Source: Nocardia inohanensis NBRC 100128 (GTDB lineage Bacteria > Actinomycetota > Actinomycetes > Mycobacteriales > Mycobacteriaceae). Taken from it: a stretch of 64,000 nt of DNA. Shown here one piece after another: positions 51,401-57,969 of this stretch. Under the pieces are notes generated by a model that was given only the letters and a program-made list of their open reading frames with translations, was not told where the DNA came from and did not search any database. The position numbers and the translations under genes are program-made. Within the stretch, counting starts at the first letter, position 1. Each line of letters starts with the position of its first letter. Where the stretch lies: positions 248,001 to 312,000 of the forward strand of contig NZ_BDBK01000004.1 of the NCBI RefSeq assembly GCF_001612945.1, read 5' to 3'.

Positions 51401-51824
51401 GGGTGTGGCCGAAACGCTCGGCGTGAATGGCCGAGCAGGCGTCCACGGTCTCGCGGTAGGCGGTGGAGAGCTCGTAGTACAGCTTCCCCATGCCCGGGCG
51501 CTGACTGCCCTGACCGGGGAAGACGAAGCCGACTCGGCGGGCGGTGGCCGGACCGTCGCCGACCACGACACCGGGGTGCGGATCACCGGATGCGGTGGCG
51601 CGCAAGCCGTCCAGCAGCTCGGTGCGCGTGGTGACGATGGCCAGCGCCCGGTGGCGGCGCGGGGTCCGGGTGCGGAACAGCATGTCCGACACTCGATCCG
51701 GGGTGACGGCCGGATGCGCCTCCAGATAGCCGAGCAGCGCGGCCGCTTCGGCGCGCAGGCCGTCGGCGGTGTCCGAGGACAGCAGGACGGGAATGCTGCC
51801 ATCGGGCAGGCGGTGGCTAGACAT
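48429..51824 (-). CDS. nbtC: Siderophore polyketide synthase, AT-KR-ACP (MbtD-like)
   Basis: 1131 residues from ATG 51824, with GGAGGAGAG upstream. It has an acyltransferase (about 100-400; GHSQGE near 190), ketoreductase (NADPH loop IIGGTGQLG near 765; YAVTNR near 905) and acyl carrier protein (LGLDSLQAL near 1088). No ketosynthase is present; it is supplied by NbtB. Together they should make the beta-hydroxy acid unit. It is longer than MbtD: a Gly/Ala/Ser-rich insertion (about 560-640) and, between KR and ACP (about 1014-1039), a palindromic repeat translated in frame. It overlaps nbtB by eight bases. Confidence 0.87.
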   Translation of the reverse strand: MSSHRLPDGSIPVLLSSDTADGLRAEAAALLGYLEAHPAVTPDRVSDMLFRTRTPRRHRALAIVTTRTELLDGLRATASGDPHPGVVVGDGPATARRVGFVFPGQGSQRPGMGKLYYELSTAYRETVDACSAIHAERFGHTQPLHYLRGDEGQYEDTVWEVQPALMFHMTGLAAMWRAAGVRPAATIGHSQGELAAGAVSGVMSLHDAVLVVTHRAHLVERISPRGYSMAVLAMDREDCEALLARHSGWAELSVVNAPHIMAISGDRQTIRDMVEMATARGQFAREIGVSYPAHTSIVAEVRADFEGFLGGEMDTETFVDAEIPSYGATLGAAITPDLTQEQYWYWNLRNRVRFDRAIVCAASDGIDTLIEVVEHPVLQLAIQENLTLVPRHPARPAPDFRVLGTSLRTADSLRDFTRNLAAVAVSDLGYDWSALRTESPVSLPLRDFPHTIQHNKKLWAAAGYAPERIKAPLPPVPAPQRLIEAWIPWERRSMTPPRTLAFIDPTGRSTDLVTALLKAADRHGATALLLDAAGRGVGDLAGGPVVVPADGTNGATTRSTVGVTPLSATSGNAARNGSAASGIGASAAAGRDGAAGHGHLDAVAGSAANGLAAPGGGAFDTAVILWPALPDADGEGTIDELVEFFAAKQWLPALAGLRPGGECWLVTIGGESVVAGDAVPQLFHSAVAAGFRSIGIEHPGLALRHLDLPAGSGAEQAVRVIGALHTAGEPEVALRDGKVFVKRLHADESEPGAAADLDHVLIIGGTGQLGLLFCDHFARSGAGRVTLLSRSGEKGADAAELARLRSLGATEVAVVACDATDPEAVGQFAAAQAGRPVSLIIHAAVNYVDAELADITEDMVRTAAASKVVGLETILAAVPRTANARVLLCSSMAATLGGRGQILYAVTNRMLDTVARRLRAEGVDCTSIEWGLWSVAGPLDDAGMARVEGAGVYPMEPAAAIAAGFTGQPTDAVVISADWPFLRDMLDTFGLDAVLREVPENPVLETAAMEVATPGHPGTLLAGIHNPALDSGRKHAGMTEAAHAEEPAAVTPAAQSLPDQLLIELGRVMGVDGTDALDRSTPLVALGLDSLQALDFRKRVRSALDRDLPVAAILGGATFDDVVLLMAENTN
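48708..48782. repeat. Palindromic element in frame within nbtC
   Basis: Arms 48708-48738 and 48752-48782 (31 bp, 23 matching) flank a 13-base centre. The left arm begins CGTCATTCCGGCGTGCT. It is nearly identical to the arm of the element at 58743-58819. It encodes ~25 residues of the KR-ACP linker, ending GRKHAGMT. Confidence 0.8.
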
Positions 51825-53124
51825 CGCTCTCCTCCAGGACCGGCATGGCGAGCAGGGCGTGGGCATTGGTGCCCGCAACCCCGAACGAGGAGACGGCGGC
51901 ATAGCGCACGCCGTCGATCGGCTGCCAGGGTTCGAGTTCGGTGGCCAGGCGCAAGCTGGTTGCGGCCCAGTCGAATTCGGCGGTCGGGTCGTCGGCGTGC
52001 AGGCTGGGGGCGATCTGCCCGTGCACACCGCACAGCAGGGTCTTGATCAGGCCGAGCATGCCGGCGGCCGCTTGGGCGTGACCGGCATTGGACTTCACCG
52101 AACCCAGGCGCGGGCCGTTCTCCCGCGCGGTCCCGTAAGTGGCTGCCAGCGCGGTCAATTCGAGCGGATCACCGACGGCGGTGCCGGTGCCGTGGCCTTC
52201 GATCAGGCCCACCAGTTCGGCATCCAGATCGGCGGCGGCCAAGGTGGCGCGGATCAGGCGCTCCTGAGCGGCGGCGCTCGGCACGGCGATCGGCGCGCCC
52301 TTGCCGTTGTGGTTGACCCGGGAGCCCAGCAGCCGGCCGTAGATCCGGTGCCCGAGCTCACGTGCACGCGATTCCCGTTCCAGCACAACGACGCCCGCAC
52401 CCTCGCCCCAGAGGGTTCCGGTGGCGTCGGCGGCATAGGAGCGGCAGTGCCCGTCGGTGGCGAGGGCATTGTTCTTGGAGAATTCGTAGAACGCGCCCGG
52501 CGAACCCATCACGCAGACGCCGCCCGCCAGCGCCCACTCGCACTCCCCCGCCCGGATGGCGGCGGCGGCCTGGTGCAGCGCGGTCAGCGACGACGCGCAC
52601 GCGGTATCGACGCTGATGGACGGCCCGGTCAGGCCGAGCCCGTGCGAGATGCGCCCGGCGACCGCGCCCAGCGCCGTACCGGTGGCCCGGTACCCGCTGA
52701 ACTCGTTGACCTCGGCCGCGCGCGGGCCGTACTCCATCAGGGAGACGCCCATCCACACGCCGGCGGAATCACCGTCCAGCGCACCCGGATTCAGCCCGGC
52801 GTGCTCGAGCGCCCGCCAGGCCACCCGCATACTCACCCGCTGCTGCGGATCCATCGCCACGGCCTCGCGCGGGGTGATTCCGAAGAACATGGGATCGAAT
52901 TCGGTAGCGCCGGAAAGAAAACCACCGCGATCGCGAACGGGAGCCCAGCCGTCACGATCGCCGAGCGAGAACAATTCCGCCAGCGGCCATTCCCGATCAC
53001 GAGGGAAAGGTCCGATCAATTCCCGGGATTCGGCCAGGGCGGCCCAGAATTCGGTGAGGGTCTCGATACCGCCGGGCGCTTCGACGCCCATCCCGACGAT
53101 CACAATGGGGTCATCGACGCTCAC
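51817..53124 (-). CDS. nbtB: Siderophore ketosynthase (MbtC-like)
   Basis: 435 residues, a free-standing beta-ketoacyl synthase. The catalytic triad is visible: Cys in VDTACASSL, His in EGHGTGT and His in KSNAGHAQ. The size matches MbtC. It would condense the AT-loaded extender on NbtC's ACP with the growing aryl-azoline or acyl chain. Four-base overlap with nbtA and eight-base overlap with nbtC indicate one tightly coupled transcript. Confidence 0.92.
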   Translation of the reverse strand: MSVDDPIVIVGMGVEAPGGIETLTEFWAALAESRELIGPFPRDREWPLAELFSLGDRDGWAPVRDRGGFLSGATEFDPMFFGITPREAVAMDPQQRVSMRVAWRALEHAGLNPGALDGDSAGVWMGVSLMEYGPRAAEVNEFSGYRATGTALGAVAGRISHGLGLTGPSISVDTACASSLTALHQAAAAIRAGECEWALAGGVCVMGSPGAFYEFSKNNALATDGHCRSYAADATGTLWGEGAGVVVLERESRARELGHRIYGRLLGSRVNHNGKGAPIAVPSAAAQERLIRATLAAADLDAELVGLIEGHGTGTAVGDPLELTALAATYGTARENGPRLGSVKSNAGHAQAAAGMLGLIKTLLCGVHGQIAPSLHADDPTAEFDWAATSLRLATELEPWQPIDGVRYAAVSSFGVAGTNAHALLAMPVLEESDV

Positions 53125-53876
53125 GCCGCCACGCTCTTCTCCGCGACCAGCAGTTCGGCGATTCCGGCCACATGGTCGTTGAGATAGAAATGCCCGCCCG
53201 CGAACAGAGTCACCCGGCTGCCGCCGCGCGTATGCCCGTCCCAGGCGTACAGATCACGCGGGGCGACGAATTCGTCCTCGTCGCCGCCGAGCACCAGAAT
53301 CGGCGCGTCCACGGCGATCTCGGCCGCGCAGGAGTAGGCGTCGAAAGCGCGGTAGTCGACCTTCATCACCGGCAGCGCCATGCGCAGCACATCACGGCTG
53401 GCCAGCACGTCCGCGCCGGTGCCGTTGAGGGCGCTCATGTGATCGAGCAGCTGCTCGTCCTCGGTCGGATGGCCCGGCAGGTCGGCGATGCGCACCGGTG
53501 CGGCGGCCGAGGAGGCGGCCAGCAGGCGCACGGTCATACCGGCGGCTTCGGCGAGGCGGGTGAATTCGAAGGCGACGACCGCACCCATGCTGTGCCCGAA
53601 AATGGTGAGCGGCGCACCGGTGTCGTGCGCGGAATCGCGGAACGCCTCGAAAGCGCCCGCCGCGATCTCCGGCAGCGTTTCCGCGGCGGCCTCCTTGGCG
53701 CGATCCTGGCGGCCGGGGTATTGGAACACCACGGCATCGAATTCAGCGGCGAGGGTTTTTGCGAAAACCCGGTAGGCGGAAGCGCCGGCCCCCGCATGCG
53801 GGAAGATGAGCAGCGGCGGGCAATCCGCAGAACCCGGAGTTTGAAATTGCCTGATCCATCCGAGTTCCCGTGGCAT
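53121..53876 (-). CDS. nbtA: Type II thioesterase (MbtT-like)
   Basis: 251 residues from ATG 53876 (MPRELGWIRQFQTPG); an upstream ATG at 53900 would add eight residues. Hallmarks are LLIFPHAGAGASAYR, the nucleophile FGHSMGAVVAFE (Ser near residue 96), an Asp in LGGDEDEFV and His in FAGGHFYLND. Such editing thioesterases clear misprimed carrier proteins. It is the first gene of the nbtA-E unit, with an iron box about 100 bases upstream, so the whole assembly line should be iron-repressed. Confidence 0.9.
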   Translation of the reverse strand: MPRELGWIRQFQTPGSADCPPLLIFPHAGAGASAYRVFAKTLAAEFDAVVFQYPGRQDRAKEAAAETLPEIAAGAFEAFRDSAHDTGAPLTIFGHSMGAVVAFEFTRLAEAAGMTVRLLAASSAAAPVRIADLPGHPTEDEQLLDHMSALNGTGADVLASRDVLRMALPVMKVDYRAFDAYSCAAEIAVDAPILVLGGDEDEFVAPRDLYAWDGHTRGGSRVTLFAGGHFYLNDHVAGIAELLVAEKSVAA

Positions 53877-53971
53877 ATCCCGTATCTCTCCTACACACAT
53901 CCGACGGCACGCGGCGCCGGTTGATTCACCTTGTCCCCCTGAGCAGTCCGGGCGACCGTATTATCCCAAAC

Positions 53972-53990
53972 TTAGTATAGGCTAGCCTTA
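53972..53990. promoter_or_regulatory. Iron box between nbtA and nbtH
   Basis: TTAGTATAGGCTAGCCTTA matches 15 of 19 IdeR consensus positions. It lies in the divergent gap, so one site could repress both the assembly-line operon and the acyltransferase gene. Confidence 0.8.
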
Positions 53991-54034
53991 CCAAGCTGGC
54001 TGATCAAGCTGACAATCGAACGGAGCCCGCACCG

Positions 54035-54691
54035 ATGAACCGGACGCCCTACGTCCTCGCGCGCGAACTGACCGACCTGCCCGAACAGGTCCGTACCGCA
54101 CCCGGGCCGGTGGTGCCCGAGTTCGCCGCGCCGTTCACGTTGCGCCTGGTAGACGCCGATTCCCTTGATCCCGAGACGATTACCGAGTGGATGCACCGGC
54201 CACATCTGGTGGAGACCTGGGAGCAGACCTGGGACGCGGAGCGGCGGCGGCTCGATTGCGCCACCCAGCTGGCCGGAACCTTCTCGCGGCCTTGCGTTCT
54301 CGGCTACGACTTCGATGCGATCGACCGGGCGGATCTGGGGCGGCGTGATGTTGCCTACATCGAGCTGTACCGGCCCGCCAAGGACGAGATCGCCGGGCTG
54401 TATCACGCCGATCCGCGGGATATGGGGTTCCATATCGCCACCGCCGAAACCGAACTGCTCGGCAAGGGCATCATCTCGGGCTGGATCCGGGAGTTGGGCG
54501 AACGCGTCTTCGCGACCGAAGCGGAGTGCCGCCGGATGATGTGCGAACCCGATCACCGCAATACTCCGATGCGTAAGGCGCTGGAGAAGAACGGCTGGTT
54601 CCATCTGGGCGACTTCGACATTCGGCCGGACCGCAGGATCTCGCTGTACACGCTGCCCCGCGATCCGTCCGACATGCCGGTGCTCCGCTAG
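54035..54691 (+). CDS. nbtH: Lysine N6-acyltransferase (MbtK-like GNAT)
   Basis: 218 residues. It has the IucB/MbtK-type GNAT pattern: 'FTLRLVDADSLDPETITEWMHRPHLVETWEQTW', 'AYIELYRPAKDEIAGLY', 'GFHIATAETELLGKGII' and the signature 'CEPDHRNTPMRKALEKNGW'. It would transfer the acyl chain to the epsilon-amino group of (hydroxy)lysine, which sets how lipophilic the siderophore is. It is convergent with nbtG, with two bases between ends. Confidence 0.9.
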   Translation: MNRTPYVLARELTDLPEQVRTAPGPVVPEFAAPFTLRLVDADSLDPETITEWMHRPHLVETWEQTWDAERRRLDCATQLAGTFSRPCVLGYDFDAIDRADLGRRDVAYIELYRPAKDEIAGLYHADPRDMGFHIATAETELLGKGIISGWIRELGERVFATEAECRRMMCEPDHRNTPMRKALEKNGWFHLGDFDIRPDRRISLYTLPRDPSDMPVLR

Positions 54692-54693
54692 TT

Positions 54694-55980
54694 TCAGCGC
54701 GCGGCGGCCACTCGCTCCCGCGCACCTCCCCTCCGCTGCGACAGCTCGGACCGCAGCACGCGGTCCGAGAGTTCACCCAGGCAGCTGAGATTCGGGAAAC
54801 CCGGACCTTGCGCGAGGGCGGCCATGTTCGGCAGGTACAGCTTGGCGTCCAGACCGGTGACCGCCAGGTCGTAGCCGATGGCGTTCTCGATGCGGGACTG
54901 CGAGAGCGGGCCGCCGACCGCCAGCTCCAGCAGATCGGTTGCGGCGGAATCGAACAGGTCCAGGAACCACAGCGGCTGACCGCCGGTGGCATCGACCACC
55001 AGGTCGAAGGTGTGGATCTGATCGGGGCGCATCTCGTTGCGCAGGGTGAGGGCGACGCGGTCGCCGTCCTGAGCGGCCATGTTCACGACGCGGCCTTGCA
55101 GATGGTGCACCCGGTTGTCGCCCAGCAGGCTCTCCTGCACGCGGACCGAGAAGACGCCGCGGTCGGTGCGGCGGATGACATCGCGGCGCTCGTCCATGCC
55201 GAGCGTGGACCACTTGGTGGGATCGCTGTAGAGGGAGTTCTCGAAGAAGCTCTCGCCACGGGTGTAGAGGGTGGCCTTCGGGGAGATCACCGAGATGGTG
55301 AGCATTTCATGGCGGACCAGCTCGTCCAGGGCCGAACCGGCCGTCTCGCCGCCGCCGATGACCGCCGCGCGGGAGGCCGCCGGGAGTTTGCGGCGGCCCG
55401 CCAGATCCCAGAATTCGGCGATGCTGAGCACGGCCGGATGGGTGGTGAGGGCGCGGTCGCTGCGACCGGGGCCGGTGATCATGACGGCGTCGCAGTCGAT
55501 TTCGCTGAGCGCACCGTCGGCGTCGGCCACCGAGACCAGCCAGCCGTCGGCCGCCGCCGCGATGCCGCGCACCGAACCGCGGACCAGCTCCATATCGGTC
55601 TTGCGGCCGACCCACTGGAGGTATTTGGCCCACACGTGATGCTGCGGGCTGGGGCGGCCGCGGTCGATCCACTCGGCGTAGGTGCCGTGCTCGACCAGGA
55701 AGGCGGTCCAGCTGAAACCGCGCATGGCCTCGTCGATGGCGCGATTGTGGCCGCGGGCCCAGGTGGAGTGATACGGGAAGCCGACATCCTTCTCCGGGCT
55801 GGTGCCCAGGCGGTGCTGGCCGTCGGTCCAGCCGCCGCTGGGGAGCCAGTTGCCGCCCACCGCATGCGGTTCCACCACGATCACCCGCGGGGCGGGGAGG
55901 CCGAGTTGGCGCAGCACATGCGATTTGGCCGCTACGGCCAGGGCTTTCGGCCCCGCGCCGACCACCAGAAGTGTGTCCAC
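54694..55980 (-). CDS. nbtG: L-lysine N6-monooxygenase (MbtG-like)
   Basis: 428 residues from GTG 55980 (VDTLLVVGAGPKALAVAAKSHVL), preceded by AGGAG five bases away. An ATG at 56034 would add 18 residues but lacks such a site. It has an FAD dinucleotide-binding motif (VVGAGPKA), an NADPH motif (VIGGGETAGSALDEL) and the C-terminal 'DATGGQPLWF'. It hydroxylates the lysine side-chain nitrogen to form the hydroxamate that binds iron. The size equals MbtG. An iron box lies 68 bases upstream. Confidence 0.93.
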   Translation of the reverse strand: MDTLLVVGAGPKALAVAAKSHVLRQLGLPAPRVIVVEPHAVGGNWLPSGGWTDGQHRLGTSPEKDVGFPYHSTWARGHNRAIDEAMRGFSWTAFLVEHGTYAEWIDRGRPSPQHHVWAKYLQWVGRKTDMELVRGSVRGIAAAADGWLVSVADADGALSEIDCDAVMITGPGRSDRALTTHPAVLSIAEFWDLAGRRKLPAASRAAVIGGGETAGSALDELVRHEMLTISVISPKATLYTRGESFFENSLYSDPTKWSTLGMDERRDVIRRTDRGVFSVRVQESLLGDNRVHHLQGRVVNMAAQDGDRVALTLRNEMRPDQIHTFDLVVDATGGQPLWFLDLFDSAATDLLELAVGGPLSQSRIENAIGYDLAVTGLDAKLYLPNMAALAQGPGFPNLSCLGELSDRVLRSELSQRRGGARERVAAAR

Positions 55981-56047
55981 CGGTTCTCCTGCTCTGTCGC
56001 GGTTGCCCGCAGTTGACTCAGTCGCGCAACCCATCGCCCCCTTTAGG

Positions 56048-56066
56048 TTTGCATAGGCTTACCTTA
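56048..56066 (-). promoter_or_regulatory. Iron box upstream of nbtG
   Basis: TTTGCATAGGCTTACCTTA matches 14 of 19 consensus positions and lies upstream of the nbtG start on the minus strand. Confidence 0.7.
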
Positions 56067-56146
56067 TCTTGAATCTCGCGGGATGCGAAGTGAGACAACT
56101 CTCGTAGCTCTCAGGGCTTCGCCTGCGAACTCCCTCGAGGACGAGG

Positions 56147-56185
56147 GGCCGGTGCGACAGTCGCGGAGAACTTCGAGCACCGGCC
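56147..56185 (-). terminator. Hairpin after the irtB-like gene
   Basis: Perfect 9-bp arms GGCCGGTGC (56147-56155) and GCACCGGCC (56177-56185) with a 21-base loop lie 42 bases beyond the stop. This would separate the exporter/importer operon from nbtG. The loop is long and there is no U-tract, so the call is tentative. Confidence 0.4.
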
Positions 56186-56226
56186 GCGAGTCGCGGGAAT
56201 TCCGCTGGAATTCCGGGGATTTCGCT

Positions 56227-57969
56227 TCAGGCCGTGGCGGGCTCCAGCCGCCAGCCGGAGGCTCGGGTGCGTTCGAACCAGAAGGCGGCGTAGCGGCCGT
56301 CGAGGGTGAGGAGTTGGTCGTGGGTGCCGCGTTCGATGATGCGGCCGTTCTCCATGAAGAGGATCTGGTCGGCGTGGGCGATGGTGGCCAGGCGGTGGGC
56401 TACCACGATTACCGTTTTGCCCCTGGTCAATTCGTGCACGCCGCGGACTACGACGGCTTCGTTGTGGGGATCGAGGGCGCTCGTGGCTTCGTCGAGCAGG
56501 ACGATGGGGGCGTTCTTGAGCAGGGCCCGGGCGATCGAGACACGTTGGCGTTCACCGCCGGAGAGGGCGGTGCCGCCTTCGCCGACGGGGGTGTGCCAGC
56601 CCTCGGGGAGGCGGTCGGCGATCTCGTCCACGCGGGCAGCGCGGGCAGCGGCGAGGACCTCGGCGTCGGAGGCGTCGGGGCGGCCGGCCCGGATGTTCTC
56701 CAGGACAGAACGATTGAAGAGGTAGACGTTCTGGAAGACCAGGGACATATGGTTCAGCAGCAGCTCGGTGGGTTGTTTGCGCACCTCGTGGCCGCTGACC
56801 GTCACCTTGCCGGAATCGGCGTCGTGGAAGCGGGCCGCCAGGCGCAGAACGGTGGATTTGCCTGCGCCACTGGGACCGACGATGGCGGTGGTGGTGCCGG
56901 CCGGGACGGTGAAGGAGAGCTCCGAGAGGACCTGTTCACCGGTGCGGTAACCGAAGCTGACCTGGTCGAAGACGACGTCGGGAGCGCCCGGGACGATCTC
57001 GTCTTCCGATTCCCATTGCGGCAGTACCGGTTCGGAGAGCAGGGCGCTGACCCGGTCGGCGGCGGCCGCGGCGGCACGCAACGCGCCACCGAGCTGGGCC
57101 GCCTGGTTCAAGGGTTCGATGAAGCGGGAGCTGACCGCGATCAGCGCGATGGCGGCGGCGGCCGAAATGGCTCCGCCGGTGACGCGGCCGACCACCAGGT
57201 AGACCAGCGCCAGGAAGATCGCCTGCACCAGCAGGGAGAAGACGATGAGGCCGGGTACGGCGGCGAACATCATGCCGAAGGTGGCCTTGCGCTGACGTTC
57301 CAGCGCGGCGTCCAGGGCGCGGTTGCCCGCGCCGACCGCACCGAAGGAACGCAGCACCGGTTGCGCCTGCGCGAATTCCAGTACCCGCGCGTTGGCTTCG
57401 GAGGCGGCCTCGTGCATCTGCTCGTCGGCGGCCACATACGAGCGCCCCGCCCAGCGGTTCACCAGGTACAGCACCGGCGCGGCCACCAGCATCGCCAGCG
57501 AGATGCGCCAATCGATGAACAACATGCCGACCGCCACACCCAGCGGGACCACGATGCCGGTGAGGATCTTGGCCAGCAGATAGGCGATCAGGCCCTGCAC
57601 CTCGCGCACGTTCTCCACCACCACGCGGGACAGCGCGCCCGCGTTCTGCCCGTCGAACCAGCCCAGCGGCAAGGCATTCAGATGATCGCCGATACGGGTT
57701 TGCAGGCCGTGCTGCATACCGATACCGATGCGCAGGCCCAGCACTGCTTGCAGGTAGCTGAACAGAACGACGCCCGCCACCGCCAAGGCCAGCCAGCCGG
57801 TCCAGGTCCAGGCGCGGCTCAGTTCGTCACGGAACAGGGCTTGCAGCACCGGGACCAGCAGCACGTAGGCGGCGGCCTGGCTGAGCGCCTGGGCCAGAAT
57901 CGCGGCGACGAGTTTCGGGGTGAGCGGGGCGAATTCGCCCGGCACCAGTGCGAAAAGCTTGCGGATCAC
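56227..57969 (-). CDS. irtB: ABC transporter half, IrtB-like
   Basis: 580 residues, the same size as mycobacterial IrtB. An N-terminal six-helix ABC-exporter-fold domain (about 15-310) precedes a nucleotide-binding domain with Walker A GPSGAGKST (about 367), signature LSGGERQRVS (about 471), Walker B IVLLDEATS (about 490) and the H-loop His in VVAHRLAT. It is expected to heterodimerise with the IrtA-like product and take up ferric siderophore across the inner membrane despite the exporter fold. Its start overlaps the upstream gene by four bases. Confidence 0.88.
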   Translation of the reverse strand: MIRKLFALVPGEFAPLTPKLVAAILAQALSQAAAYVLLVPVLQALFRDELSRAWTWTGWLALAVAGVVLFSYLQAVLGLRIGIGMQHGLQTRIGDHLNALPLGWFDGQNAGALSRVVVENVREVQGLIAYLLAKILTGIVVPLGVAVGMLFIDWRISLAMLVAAPVLYLVNRWAGRSYVAADEQMHEAASEANARVLEFAQAQPVLRSFGAVGAGNRALDAALERQRKATFGMMFAAVPGLIVFSLLVQAIFLALVYLVVGRVTGGAISAAAAIALIAVSSRFIEPLNQAAQLGGALRAAAAAADRVSALLSEPVLPQWESEDEIVPGAPDVVFDQVSFGYRTGEQVLSELSFTVPAGTTTAIVGPSGAGKSTVLRLAARFHDADSGKVTVSGHEVRKQPTELLLNHMSLVFQNVYLFNRSVLENIRAGRPDASDAEVLAAARAARVDEIADRLPEGWHTPVGEGGTALSGGERQRVSIARALLKNAPIVLLDEATSALDPHNEAVVVRGVHELTRGKTVIVVAHRLATIAHADQILFMENGRIIERGTHDQLLTLDGRYAAFWFERTRASGWRLEPATA